In this document: positions 50,082-63,378 of the stretch, piece by piece | Position numbering within the stretch: position 1 is the first letter of the stretch | Layout: each line of letters opens with the position of its first letter | NCBI GenBank assembly: GCA_030681645.1 | Contig: JAUXRX010000018.1 | Coordinates: forward strand, 62,001 to 126,000 | Direction of reading: 5' to 3' | Source: Archangium sp. | GTDB taxonomy: Bacteria > Myxococcota > Myxococcia > Myxococcales > Myxococcaceae | DNA length: 64,000 bases | The notes under the pieces: model-generated | Databases searched by the model: none | Told to the model about the DNA's origin: nothing | The model's input: the letters and a program-made list of their open reading frames with translations, nothing else | Translations under genes and position numbers: made by a program

Positions 50082-50123
50082 CCCCTCACCCCGCCCTCTC
50101 CCCGCTGCGCAGGGAGAGGGAGA
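50082..50123. repeat. Palindromic repeat, family A
   Basis: CCCTCACCCCGCCCTCTCCC followed by CGCTGCGCAGGGAGAGGG. It is almost identical to the copies at 7330-7371 and 16211-16252. It separates the M23 peptidase end from the EamA gene start on the same strand. Confidence 0.85.
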
Positions 50124-50127
50124 GCTG

Positions 50128-50655
50128 CTAGCGAACGCCGAGCAGCGGTGCGGGGTCGACCGCGCCCGAGCGCCACCAGCCCACCCGGTACACCCCGAAG
50201 TGCAGGTGCGGCGGCGTGGTGCGCGCGTTGCCCGTGTTGCCCACCAGGCCCAGCACCGTGCCTTTCTCCACCCTGCGCCCCACGTAGAGCCCGTCGTCCC
50301 AGTCGTCGAGGTGCGCGTAGTAGTAGAGCGCCGGCCCGTCACCGAGCACCGTCACCACGTTCCCGCCCAGCCGGTCCGTGCCGATGCGCCAGACCTCGCC
50401 GCGGGTCGCTGACACCACCGGCGTGCCCTTCTTCGCGAACAGGTCGATGCCCTCGTGCCTGCGCCCACCCGAGCGCGGCGCGTGCCAGCTCGAGCGCGCC
50501 TCGCGTGGTTGGAGCCCCGACACCGGCATCCGCAGGGGGCGAGCCCGCCCGTACTGCGCCGCGTGCGTCAACAGCCGCAGGCGCGGGAGCGTGACCACGG
50601 CCCCCGCGAGACACACCGCACAGGTGAGGCCGACCAGCCACGCGCGTCGCGACAT
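50128..50655 (-). CDS. M23 (LytM-type) peptidase
   Basis: A 175-residue protein with an N-terminal hydrophobic anchor or signal (about 7-24). The zinc site is formed by His67 and Asp71 in HEGID and by His152 in HLHFG, with His150 as catalytic base. All are present, so the enzyme should be an active endopeptidase that cuts peptidoglycan crosslinks. Length is minimal for the family. It sits near the EamA and TonB-receptor genes on the same strand. Confidence 0.9.
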   Translation of the reverse strand: MSRRAWLVGLTCAVCLAGAVVTLPRLRLLTHAAQYGRARPLRMPVSGLQPREARSSWHAPRSGGRRHEGIDLFAKKGTPVVSATRGEVWRIGTDRLGGNVVTVLGDGPALYYYAHLDDWDDGLYVGRRVEKGTVLGLVGNTGNARTTPPHLHFGVYRVGWWRSGAVDPAPLLGVR

Positions 50656-50673
50656 GCGCCGCTGCAGTGCAAC

Positions 50674-53508
50674 TCAGAAGCCGGCGGAGAGCTCGATGAA
50701 GAAGGTGCGGCCGTACTGCGGCACCTTCGACGCCGCGGCCTCGCTCAGCACCGGCACCGCGTAGCGCTGGTCGAGCAGGTTCTGCACGCCCGCGAAGTAG
50801 CGCACCGGCCCGTACTCACCCGAGAGCCCGAAGTTGAGCAGCAGCGCCTCGCCCGCCGCCGTGCCGTCGCGCGCGCGCCGGCCCGATTGGTAGATGCCCT
50901 GGCCCGAGAGGCGCACCAGGCCTTCCTTGAGCGGCACCATCGCGCGCAGCGCCGCGACGTGAGACGGGTAGGCGGCGCCGGTGATGTCCGCGCCCCCGAG
51001 CGTGACGAAGGAATACGAGGCCTCGACCAGGGTGAAGCGCCCGGGCTGCCAGCGCAGCTGCACCTCGGCGCCCGCTGCAGTGAGCCGCCCTGGCGAGTTC
51101 GAGTACACGACGCACTGGGTGGGCCCTTCGACGGTGGCGCACAGCGGGGTCTCGAAGGTGTCCTCGCTGAGCACCACGAGCTGGTCGATCAGGTTGAAGT
51201 AGCCGCCCGCGGTGATGCGCAGCTCGGGCGTGAGATCGTGCGAGTGCTCGGCTTCGAACGTGGTGATCAGCTCGGGCTTCGGCGGCACCGTGGGCGTGCG
51301 CTGGCTCACGTTGTTGTCGTTGAAGTACGTCTCGTAGACCGTCGGTGCACGGAAGGCGCGGCCCGCCACCAGCTTGGTGACGCCGCCGTCGTAGAACTTC
51401 GCCACCACCGCGCCGCGCGGGGAAAGCGCGATGTCGGGCAGGTCGAGGTACTTGTCGACGCGCAGGCCGGCCTGGAGGAAGAGCCGGCTGATCACCTGCC
51501 ACTCGTCGATGATGGTGCCGGCGAGCAGCACGCGGGTGTGGGGATCTTCCACGGGCGCGCCCACCGGGCGCTGGGTGACGAACTGGCCCTGGCCTTCCAG
51601 GGACCCGGTGAGCCGGTTGCCGGCGAAGAGCGTGGCGGCGACGCGCACCTCTCCGCTGAACCAGTCGGCCCCGCCGGTGTCGGTGTCGCGGAAGCGGTTT
51701 CCTTCGGTGTCGAGCTGCGCGTAGTAGCCGCGGTACCGGCTCGCGTCGTAGGCGGCGCGGGCGGTGAGGGTGACGCGGCTCCACGCCTTCTCGTAGCGAA
51801 GCTCGGCGAAGCCGCGGGCGTCGGTGTACTCGGTGCCGGCGATGCCAGGCGTGCTGCCGAGCGGGGCGGTGGGCACCTGCTTGCGGCGCTGGTTGAGCTT
51901 CGCGGTCAGCGTCAGCCCGTTCCACTCGCCCTTCATCGCCACGCCCACCGAGCGCTCTCCGTCGAGGCCGCGCACGGTGAGGTCGTTGAGCTCGGTGAAG
52001 GGGGCGCCTTCCGCCAGCATGCCCGCGGCGGTGAGCATGAGCGAGGCGCCGTCCTTCGCGAGGCTGCCCATCACGCGCGCCTTCACCCCGTTCTGCCCGC
52101 CCGCGCCCACCACCGCCTCGACGTTGCGGTTGGTGCCCACCGCCGCACGGGTGACCACGTTGATCACGCCGAAGAACGCGCCGGTGCCGAAGAGGATCGA
52201 CGCCGGGCCGCGCACCACCTCGATGCGATCGATGGCCGAGAGATCGGCGTCGAGGTCGCGCGCGGTGAACGCCTGCCCGGCCCACACGTCGTTGAAGGGG
52301 TGGCCGTCCCACAGCACGAGGATGCGGGTGTTGAGATCGCCCGGCGGCTGGAACCCGCGCACGCCCACGTAGGTGTAGACGCGATCGTCGGCGAGGAAGA
52401 AGCCCCGCACCGCCTGCAGCGCCTCGGCCAGGGTCTGATAGCCGAACGCGCGCAGCTCCTCGCGGGTGATCACCGTGACCGAGGCGGGGGCGTCGTCGAC
52501 GCTCAAGGCCTGCTTCGACGCGGCCGCCACCTTCGGGGGGGCGAAGCGGAGCTCGGCCGCCACCCGGGTCTCGCTGTTCTCGGTGACCTTCACCGGCTGC
52601 ACCAGCGGCGTGACCTCCTCGTTGCTCACCTCGATCTTGTACTCACCCACCGCGAGCGTGAGCACGGTGGGGGTGAAGCCGAAGTCGCGGCCATCGACGC
52701 GCACCACCGAGTTCTCCCGGTTCGCGGTGACCACCACCTTGCCCGTGGGCTTCGGCTTCTCGGTCAGCGCCACCTTCGCCGCGCTCGTCTCGTCGGCCTT
52801 CACGTCGACCAGCACCTGCTGGGGCAGGAAGCCGGGCGCCTGCACCACCAGCAGCCGCTGGCCGGGCGGGAAGGAGAGGGTGGTGGGCACGCGGCCCAGC
52901 TCGGCGCCGTCGGCCGATTCGCGGATCACCGCGCCCGCGGGCGTGCCGGTGATCGACACCCCGCCCACCACGCGCTCGAGCGTGGCGGTGAGCTTCGCGT
53001 CGCGGCCGCGCGCGGCGGTGACCTTGACGCTGCCGGGGCGGTAGCCGGCCAGCTCGAGCAGCAGGGTGTGCGCGCCCGGGTTGACGGCGATGGTCTGCGG
53101 GGTGCGCCCCCGGCTCCCGAGGTCCTTGCGATCGACGTAGAGCTCGGCGCCCGGCGGGGTGGACGTGATGGTGACCAGCGCCACCTTCGGCGCGAGCCGC
53201 ACCAGCGCCGCCTTCACGTCCTTCCGATCTCCCTCGGGCAGCGAGGGATCGACGAAGAGGTCGTTCCAGTAGCGGTAGGCCTCGTCGAGCCGATCGATCG
53301 CCTCGTAGCAGCGGGCGATGTTGAAGAGCACGTTGCGGTTGGGAACGAGCCGGTACGAGAGGAAGTACGAGGCGAGCGCGGTGTCGTAGTCGCGCTTCGC
53401 GTACGCCTTGTTCCCCAGGTCGAACGCGACGTCGGCCTCGTCGGCGGTGTTGTCCGCCCAGGCCGGGGTAGAGGCGACCAGCGCGAGGAGGAGCGGGAGA
53501 AAGCGCAC
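50674..53508 (-). CDS. TonB-dependent receptor with N-terminal TPR and PEGA domains
   Basis: A 944-residue outer-membrane protein starting at GTG with a signal peptide ending in ASTPAWA. Residues about 25-105 form TPR repeats (AFDLGNKAYAKRDYDTALAS). About 112-320 hold three PEGA-type beta repeats (ITSTPPGAELYVDRKDLG, VTANRENSVVRVDGRDFG). A TonB plug starts near 340 (PASVTVITREELRAFGYQ) and runs to RGPASILFGTGAFFGVINV. The rest is a beta barrel ending in Phe (SAGF). There is no obvious TonB box, because the extra domains replace the usual N-terminus. The substrate may be a metal chelate or a carbohydrate. Confidence 0.88.
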   Translation of the reverse strand: MRFLPLLLALVASTPAWADNTADEADVAFDLGNKAYAKRDYDTALASYFLSYRLVPNRNVLFNIARCYEAIDRLDEAYRYWNDLFVDPSLPEGDRKDVKAALVRLAPKVALVTITSTPPGAELYVDRKDLGSRGRTPQTIAVNPGAHTLLLELAGYRPGSVKVTAARGRDAKLTATLERVVGGVSITGTPAGAVIRESADGAELGRVPTTLSFPPGQRLLVVQAPGFLPQQVLVDVKADETSAAKVALTEKPKPTGKVVVTANRENSVVRVDGRDFGFTPTVLTLAVGEYKIEVSNEEVTPLVQPVKVTENSETRVAAELRFAPPKVAAASKQALSVDDAPASVTVITREELRAFGYQTLAEALQAVRGFFLADDRVYTYVGVRGFQPPGDLNTRILVLWDGHPFNDVWAGQAFTARDLDADLSAIDRIEVVRGPASILFGTGAFFGVINVVTRAAVGTNRNVEAVVGAGGQNGVKARVMGSLAKDGASLMLTAAGMLAEGAPFTELNDLTVRGLDGERSVGVAMKGEWNGLTLTAKLNQRRKQVPTAPLGSTPGIAGTEYTDARGFAELRYEKAWSRVTLTARAAYDASRYRGYYAQLDTEGNRFRDTDTGGADWFSGEVRVAATLFAGNRLTGSLEGQGQFVTQRPVGAPVEDPHTRVLLAGTIIDEWQVISRLFLQAGLRVDKYLDLPDIALSPRGAVVAKFYDGGVTKLVAGRAFRAPTVYETYFNDNNVSQRTPTVPPKPELITTFEAEHSHDLTPELRITAGGYFNLIDQLVVLSEDTFETPLCATVEGPTQCVVYSNSPGRLTAAGAEVQLRWQPGRFTLVEASYSFVTLGGADITGAAYPSHVAALRAMVPLKEGLVRLSGQGIYQSGRRARDGTAAGEALLLNFGLSGEYGPVRYFAGVQNLLDQRYAVPVLSEAAASKVPQYGRTFFIELSAGF

Positions 53509-53549
53509 GGGTGGCGCAGCCTACTCCTCAGCATCCGCTCGGCAATTCT

Positions 53550-54320
53550 TCAGGGCACCGGGCCGCGGCATTCCCCGAAGCCCTCGAAGCAGCTGCCGGT
53601 GACGCAGAAGCCGTCTCGGCAGTCGGTGTCGCTGCTGCACGCGCGGCGCTCGCATCGCCCGCTGCGGCAGTCGAACGTGGACGGGCACTGGGCGGGGCCG
53701 GTGCAGGTGCTCGGCTGGCAGCGGCTGCTCACGCAGGTGGTGCCTGTGCCGCAGGGGTTGCTGAGGCTGCACCCGGGCACGCAGTCCGTCTCGCCCGAGC
53801 AGCCGCACTGGCGCGGCTCGCAGATCTCGGTCGCGCCACACTGCGCGTCGCTGGCGCAGCTGCTCGGCTGGTTGTTGCAGATGCCGCAGGGGAAGCGGGT
53901 GCCCGGGGGCGCGCAGTCTTCGAAGCTCTGGCACTGCGTGCGCGCCTGGCAGCAGCTGGGCGAGAGGCAGCCAAGCTGGGGGCAGTCGAAGGCTTGGGCG
54001 GCGAGCGCGCGGCAGCCCTTGAACTGCGGCTCGCAGGTGCACTGCAGGCAGAAGTCCGCGGCGCAGTCGCTGCGCGCACGGCACGCTTCGACGGAGAGCC
54101 CCGGGCAGGTCGAGGCGCCTCCGCCTCCGCCCGTTGCGGAGCCGCCACCCGTCGCGGAGCCGCCACCCGTCGCCGAGCCGCCGCCCGTCGCGGAGCCGCC
54201 GCCTGTCGCCGAGCCGCCGCCTGTCGCCACGCCGCCGCCGGTGCCCGCATCGCCGAACGCCTGGAGGGCGTCGCGACCACAGGCGGAGAGACAGACGACG
54301 ACCATCAGGGCAGCGCGCAT
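53550..54320 (-). CDS. Cys-rich lipoprotein with GGGSAT repeats
   Basis: The start at 54320 gives 256 residues with the lipobox LSAC (Cys13). About six tandem GGGSAT units form a stalk at residues 27-65. The rest is a Cys-rich chain of short modules (about 30 Cys) such as CSSDTDCRDGFC and CASDAQCGATEIC, of the C-x5-C-x4-C type seen in myxobacterial Dickkopf-like proteins. It is probably disulfide-bonded at the surface. Function unknown. Confidence 0.75.
   Translation of the reverse strand: MRAALMVVVCLSACGRDALQAFGDAGTGGGVATGGGSATGGGSATGGGSATGGGSATGGGSATGGGGGASTCPGLSVEACRARSDCAADFCLQCTCEPQFKGCRALAAQAFDCPQLGCLSPSCCQARTQCQSFEDCAPPGTRFPCGICNNQPSSCASDAQCGATEICEPRQCGCSGETDCVPGCSLSNPCGTGTTCVSSRCQPSTCTGPAQCPSTFDCRSGRCERRACSSDTDCRDGFCVTGSCFEGFGECRGPVP
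54126..54240. repeat. Tandem 18-bp repeats
   Basis: Units such as GTCGCGGAGCCGCCACCC and GTCGCCGAGCCGCCGCCC recur about six times, encoding the GGGSAT stalk on the minus strand. Small third-base differences separate the units. Confidence 0.85.
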
Positions 54321-54408
54321 GGTCGTCCCCGTAGCAAGGCGCGTTCCCCACCTCGACGCAGGTGGATCAATCACCTGGCCTGCGCGCGCTCTCAGATTTC
54401 CGTGGAGG

Positions 54409-54894
54409 TCAGCGGCAATAGCGCAGCCACTGCTCGGGCATCGGGCCGCCCATGAGGCGCTCGGCCCCGGCGCGATCGAGCATCACGAAGGTGAAGTCGC
54501 CGGTGAAGCAGAGCTCGCCTTCCTGGCGGATCTCCACGGTCGCCTTCACCACCCGGCTGCCGCTCTTCGTCAGGCGCGCGCGGGCTTCGGTCTCGACGCC
54601 GATGCGCACGCCCTTCGACAGGCGCGCCTCGAAGTGGGTGGTGAAGCCGAACTTGCCGGTCACCGCGAGCACGGCCCACGCCGCGGTCTCGTCGGCGAGG
54701 GTGGAGATGAGGCCCCCGTGCATCAGCCCCAGCGGGCCCTGGTGGTGCTTTTCGGGCACCATGCGGGTGACCACGTCGTCGCCGTCCATGGTGAAGCGCA
54801 GGTGAAAGCCGGCGGGGTTGTCCGGGCTGCAGCCGAAGCAGGGCTGGCCGGGGCCGAAGAGCGAACCATCGAGCGGCGAAACGGCAGGAGTCAT
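54409..54894 (-). CDS. Hotdog-fold thioesterase (PaaI-like)
   Basis: A 161-residue protein from ATG 54894. CFGCSPDNPAGFHLRF at the start and HHQGPLGLMHGGLISTLADE (with H-G-G and the helix Asp) are the PaaI/4HBT signatures. It should hydrolyse acyl-CoA thioesters in the cytoplasm. It has no clear pathway partner nearby. Its start is 64 bases from the divergent kinase gene. Confidence 0.88.
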   Translation of the reverse strand: MTPAVSPLDGSLFGPGQPCFGCSPDNPAGFHLRFTMDGDDVVTRMVPEKHHQGPLGLMHGGLISTLADETAAWAVLAVTGKFGFTTHFEARLSKGVRIGVETEARARLTKSGSRVVKATVEIRQEGELCFTGDFTFVMLDRAGAERLMGGPMPEQWLRYCR

Positions 54895-54958
54895 GCGCGG
54901 CGCCTGTAGTCGCCAGAGAGGCGGAAAGCACGTCCTCGCGTTACAGTGCGCCCGTCCC

Positions 54959-56686
<1,728 letters not shown>

Positions 56687-56701
56687 CGCACACGGGCCCA
56701 C

Positions 56702-57634
56702 ATGGGCGTGCTCAACCGCGCGCCCGGGACGATGCAGAAGTACAGTGTCGGGGTGCTTTCGCTCCTGATGCTGCAGCTCGCGCTCGGACAGTCCACCGAG
56801 GTGCGGACCCCGGTCGCGGTGGTGATGACCAGCAAGCGTCCCGGCGCCGAGGCCGTCGCGCCGAAGATCGCCCAGCGCGTCTTCGATTCGTTCAAGCGCG
56901 AAGGCGTGGGCGGGCTGCTCGACGACGCGGCCACGGCGAAGGAAGTCCGCTCGGCGGGCTTCTCCGACCCGAAGTCGTGCCAGGGAACGCGCGCGTGCCT
57001 GGGCAAGCTCGCCATCCTCCTCGGGCCGAAGGCCGTGGTGGTCGGCATCGACGTGGGCAAGGTCGGCAAGACGCTCGCGATTCACCTCGAGGCGGTCTCG
57101 GCCGATCGTGAAGAATCGCTGGGCACGCTCGACGTCTCGTCGTCGCTCAGCGGCTGGAGCGACGCCATGTCGGCGCCCATCGTCGTCTTCGTGCGTGACG
57201 TGAAGGCCGGGCTCGAGCTCAAGAAGAAGGTGGCCGCCGTCGAGCCGCCGCCGCCTCCTCCTCCGCTCGAGGTGGCCCGCACCGACACCCCGAAGAAGAC
57301 CGAGCTGGTACCCGCTCCGAAGCAGCCCGGCTCCGAGCTGGTGGAAGAGGTGCCGGGCAAGCCGCCGCGCGTCGCCGCGTGGGTCTTCGCCGGCGGCGCC
57401 GCGGCCACCGCGGGCGTCGCGGTCGCCTTCGGCGTGATGTCGGGCAACGCGAAGTCGCAGTTCGACGCCTCTCTGGTCGACCTCGGAGATGGGACCAAGG
57501 GGACCCGCCTGCCGGAAGACCAGGCGCGCGCGCTCGCGAACCAGGCGAACACGAACGCAGCAGTGGCGCTCACCTCGGGAATCCTGAGCGCGGGCCTCAC
57601 CGCCGCGGCGACCATCTTCTTCCTGAAGGACTGA
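56702..57634 (+). CDS. Exported/membrane protein next to the kinase, function unknown
   Basis: A 310-residue protein. An alternative ATG at 56732 would start with the signal-like MQKYSVGVLSLLMLQLALG. Residues about 35-180 resemble a soluble alpha/beta domain (AVVMTSKRPGAEAVAPKIAQ, LGPKAVVVGIDVGK). A poly-Pro linker and two C-terminal hydrophobic segments follow (about 225-250 and 285-307). This architecture is common in myxobacterial kinase-linked proteins. It starts 16 bases after the kinase stop and ends 8 bases before the next ORF. Confidence 0.68.
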   Translation: MGVLNRAPGTMQKYSVGVLSLLMLQLALGQSTEVRTPVAVVMTSKRPGAEAVAPKIAQRVFDSFKREGVGGLLDDAATAKEVRSAGFSDPKSCQGTRACLGKLAILLGPKAVVVGIDVGKVGKTLAIHLEAVSADREESLGTLDVSSSLSGWSDAMSAPIVVFVRDVKAGLELKKKVAAVEPPPPPPPLEVARTDTPKKTELVPAPKQPGSELVEEVPGKPPRVAAWVFAGGAAATAGVAVAFGVMSGNAKSQFDASLVDLGDGTKGTRLPEDQARALANQANTNAAVALTSGILSAGLTAAATIFFLKD

Positions 57635-57641
57635 GGTCGTC

Positions 57642-60080
57642 ATGAAGCGACTGTCGTTGGCACTGTTGATCTCTGCGGTGGGCGGGTCCGCCTGCGTCGA
57701 CCCCTCCGCGCTCGGGGGCTTCGACTGCGATGACGCCGGGCGCTGCAAGCCGCCGAGCACCGCGGGCACCGGCGGCGGGAACACGGGCATCGGCGGCGGA
57801 GGCGCGGCCACCGGCGGAGGCACCACCGGCGGTGGGGGTGGTGGTGCCGTCGGCGGAGGCCTGGGCGGCGGAGGTGGCGCCGCGGGGTGCAGCGCCTCGA
57901 CCTGCACCGGCTGCTGCGACGACCTGGGCGTCTGCCGCAACGGCGACGAGCTGTCGGCGTGCGGCCAGGGCGGCCTCACCTGCGCTTCCTGCGGCGCCGG
58001 CACGCGCTGTGTCGCGGCGGTCTGCCAGCCGCTCTCGGCGAACGGGAGCACCTGCTCCACCGGGGCCGAGTGCACCTCGGCGTTCTGCGTGGCGGGCCTC
58101 TGCTGCAGCAGCGCCTGCACCGGCGCGTGTGAGAGCTGCAACGCGGCGGGCACCGAAGGCCGCTGCTCCCCGCTGCCCGAGGCGACGGCGCCGTCGACGT
58201 GCGGCGACTACGCGTGTGACGGGGTGAGCGGCTCGTGCCCTGGCACGTGCACCACCTCGCGCCAGTGTGCGCCCGGCCGCTTCTGCAACAACGGCAGCTG
58301 CGTGACGCTCAAGGCGACGGGCGCGACGTGTGGCTCGAGCGCGGAGTGCCAGTCGGGCTTCTGCGCCGACGGCGTGTGCTGCAACTCGGCCTGCAGCGGC
58401 AGCTGCGATCGCTGCGACCTCGCCGCGAGCCCCGGCACCTGCACGCCTGCGCCCGCGAGCGACCCCGGTAGCCCGGCTTGCGGCGGTGCCATCGTGTGCA
58501 ACGGCACGCTCGCCGATTGCCCCATCCTCTGCTCCAGCGGCTGCCCCGCCTCGACGTACTGCAGCGGTACGTACTGCTCGGCGAAGAAGCCCAGCGGCGT
58601 CACCTGCGGCGCGGCGACGGAATGCACCTCGAACTTCTGTGTCGACGGGGTGTGCTGCAACTCGGCCTGCGGCGACGCCTGCGACGCGTGCAGCGTGGCG
58701 CAGGGCGCGGCGGTCAACGGCACCTGTGGGCTGCTGGGCCCCAGCCGCGTCTGTCGCACCGCGGCCTCGACCTGCGACGTCGAAGAGCGCTGCAACGGCA
58801 CCGCGGCCACCTGCCCCGGCAACGGCTTCGCCGATGCGGGCGTGGGCTGCGGCAGCACTACCTTCACCGCCTGGAGCGTTTGCGACGGCGGCAGCGCCTG
58901 CGCCACCAGTGGCGGCCAGACCCGCACCCGGACCGATCCACTCTGCAATGGCGCGGGCGCCTGCAGCCCGATGAACACGGGCGAGGCGCAGAGCTGCATG
59001 CGCACCAGCGAGGGCACCGCGTGCGGCACCACCACCTTCAGCGCGTACACCTCGTGCAACTACGCCTCGACCTGCGCCACCACCGGCAGCCGCACCCGCA
59101 CCCGCACCGATCCGCTCTGCGCGAGCGGCACCTGCAGCGCCGTGCAGAACACCGAGACCGACACGGCAGGCTGCACCCGCACTACCAACAACGTGAGCTG
59201 TGGCAGCTCGACGTACGGCGCCTATGGCTCGTGCAGCTACGGCTCGACCTGCGCCGAGACGGGCAGCCGCACCCGCACCCGCACCGATCCGGTCTGCCAG
59301 ACGGGCACCTGCGGCTCGACCACCGCCACCGAGACCGACTCCACCGGCTGCGTGCGGACCACGGGCGGCCTGTCGTGCGGCACCACGAACACCGGGGCGT
59401 GGGGCTCGTGCAACTACGGCGGCACCTGCGCGATCACCGGCACCCGCTCGAGGACGGTGTCGACCTACACGTGCGGCAGCGGGGCCTGCAACACCAGCAC
59501 GGTGACGGAGAACGACACCTCCGGGTGCAACCGTTCCACCTCGGGCAACAGCTGTAGCGCCACCCAGTACGGCGCCTACACCGCGTGCAGCTACGCCAAT
59601 TCGTGCAGCAACACCGGTTCCCGCACCCGGTCGGCCACTGCCTATTCCTGCAACGCGACGGGCGGCTGCGACCCCAACACCACCACCGAGACGGACACCG
59701 CCGGCTGCAACCGCAGCCAGGACGGCAATGGTTGTGGCACCACCACCTACGGGACCTGGTCGGGCTGCAGCTACCCCACGACGTGCGGAAACAACGGCAC
59801 GCGCACGCGCACCGTCACCTCGTACTCGTGCGGCTCGAGCATGTGCAACGCGGTGATGTCCACCGAGACGGACACCACGACCTGCGTCCGGAACACCGAC
59901 GACACCCTGTGCGGGCCACCGTCGTGCGGCACCTGCAGCGCGGGCTGCAGCTGTCTCGACTGCCAGCGCCATCAGAGCTGCACCGGGCCGCGCTGCTCAG
60001 CCGGTGCCTGCGTCACGCAGAGCTTCCAGTTGCCCTGCGGCACCTGCTCGGGCTGCCAGCTCTGCCTACAGCCGGAGCCT

Positions 60081-60092
<12 letters not shown>
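57642..60092 (+). CDS. Large Cys-rich lipoprotein with thrombospondin-type-1-like repeats
   Basis: An 816-residue protein with a short signal (lipobox-like SAC, Cys18) and a Gly-rich stalk (about 45-80). The first half has Cys modules like EGF/Dickkopf (CTSNFCVDGVCCNSAC). The second half (about 405-760) contains some seven repeats of about 45 residues of the form Y-x-S-C-x-Y-x3-C-x-x-T-G-S-R-T-R-T, ending in ETDTxGC. These resemble TSP1 repeats with Trp or Tyr, Arg and paired Cys. Likely a surface adhesin. Third gene of the kinase operon. It overlaps the ABC-F gene by 12 bases, convergently. Confidence 0.75.
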
Positions 60093-62021
<1,929 letters not shown>

Positions 62022-62084
62022 GGCGCGGCGTGTATCACCCACCTCGGACGCGGAACCCTCAATTCGGGGCGGTGTCCGAGGGGC

Positions 62085-63377
62085 ATGTCGATCGAATCGC
62101 GGGGAGAAGCGCTGTGTGTGCGAGTGCTCTGGGGTGAGCGTCGCGTCGCCACTCACCTGATTCACCCGGGGCGGAAGCTGGCCCTGGCCTCCACGGGCGA
62201 GTCGGTGGCCGCCGCCGAGGCGCCGCTGCAGTTCGAAGCGGGCGCGCGGCACTTCTCCTTGAACTTCCAGGAGGGCGTGGTGGGCGAGCTGCTGCGCAAC
62301 GGGCAGACGCCGCTCTCGCTGGGTGACGCCGTGCACCGCGGGCTGGCGGTGGAAGAGCAGAAAGGCTGGAGCTTCGACATCGGCCGCGCCGACGTGCTGC
62401 GCCTGGGCAACGGGCCGGTCTCGGTCGAGGCCTTCCGGGTGCGGGCGCCTCCCCGCGCGCTGGGTGGGCTGACCGTCGACTACCGCTTCCTCAACACGCT
62501 GCTGATCTGCTTCGCCCTCTTCATGGTGATGGCGATGAGCGCGCAGCTCAACGAGGGCACGGGCGACGACGACGCGCTGTCGACCGACGTGACGCGCATG
62601 CGCCACATCCTGGTGAAGGCCGAGAAGCCGCAGCCGAAGAAGCACAGCGCCGAGGCCGCCAGCGAGATCACGAAGCGGCCCACGAAGAAGCCCGCGGCCG
62701 AGGGGACGCCGCGACCGCCGAACAAGCCGGTGAAGGACACGGGCGGCTCGAACACGCAGACCGCGAAGCAGCTGGCGAACTCCATCTTCTCGGGCGCGGG
62801 CGCGGCCGGCATCGTCGGACCCGGTGGCCTGGGCAAGGAGCTCACCGGCGCGTTCGGCAACGTGGTGGCGGCGAACGGCGACGGCATGGGCGGTTGGTCG
62901 ATTCGCGGCAACGGCGCGGGCGGCCCAGGCGGAGACCCGGTGCAGATCGGCGCCATCATCCGGTCGGGGACCGCGAGCAGGAAGGGCCTCGGCGAGCTCT
63001 GCCGCGGTCCGGGCCCGTGCAAGGAGAGCCGCGGCCCCGACATCACTCCGGACCCGCCGATCATCTGTGACGGCGCTGGCGCGTGCATGGACAAGGAGCT
63101 CATCCGCAAGGTGATCAACGGCCACCGCGACCAGATCCGCTTCTGTTACGAGATGGCGCTGCAGCAGTCGCCCGCGCTCGCGGGCAAGGTGTCGGTGCAG
63201 TTCGCGGTGGGCGCGTCGGGCTCGGTCGCCGCCGCGCGCGTCGAGAACAGCACCGCCCGCAGCGAGGTGCTCAGTGACTGCCTCGTCTCGCGGGTGCGCA
63301 CCTGGCAGTTCCCCGTGGGGCGCTCTGCCGGCTTCCGCGTGACCTACCCCTTCGTGTTCAAGCCCTCGGGGAGCTGA
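62085..63377 (+). CDS. AgmX/PglI-type membrane protein
   Basis: The ATG at 62085 follows GAGGGG and gives 430 residues. Residues 1-125 are a soluble beta-rich FHA-like cytoplasmic domain. One membrane helix is at about 133-152 (LNTLLICFALFMVMAMSA). A Pro/Lys/Gly-rich periplasmic stalk leads to the AgmX/PglI C-terminal domain (about 335-430), with KVINGHRDQIRFCYE and TWQFPVG. A near relative ends the DUF2330 protein at 19710-21473. In Myxococcus, AgmX and PglI proteins take part in gliding motility and may act like TonB. Confidence 0.8.
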   Translation: MSIESRGEALCVRVLWGERRVATHLIHPGRKLALASTGESVAAAEAPLQFEAGARHFSLNFQEGVVGELLRNGQTPLSLGDAVHRGLAVEEQKGWSFDIGRADVLRLGNGPVSVEAFRVRAPPRALGGLTVDYRFLNTLLICFALFMVMAMSAQLNEGTGDDDALSTDVTRMRHILVKAEKPQPKKHSAEAASEITKRPTKKPAAEGTPRPPNKPVKDTGGSNTQTAKQLANSIFSGAGAAGIVGPGGLGKELTGAFGNVVAANGDGMGGWSIRGNGAGGPGGDPVQIGAIIRSGTASRKGLGELCRGPGPCKESRGPDITPDPPIICDGAGACMDKELIRKVINGHRDQIRFCYEMALQQSPALAGKVSVQFAVGASGSVAAARVENSTARSEVLSDCLVSRVRTWQFPVGRSAGFRVTYPFVFKPSGS

Positions 63378-63378
63378 G

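Noticed and set aside
54126..54240. CRISPR-like array
   Set aside because: Repeats are contiguous with no spacers and encode the GGGSAT stalk in frame.
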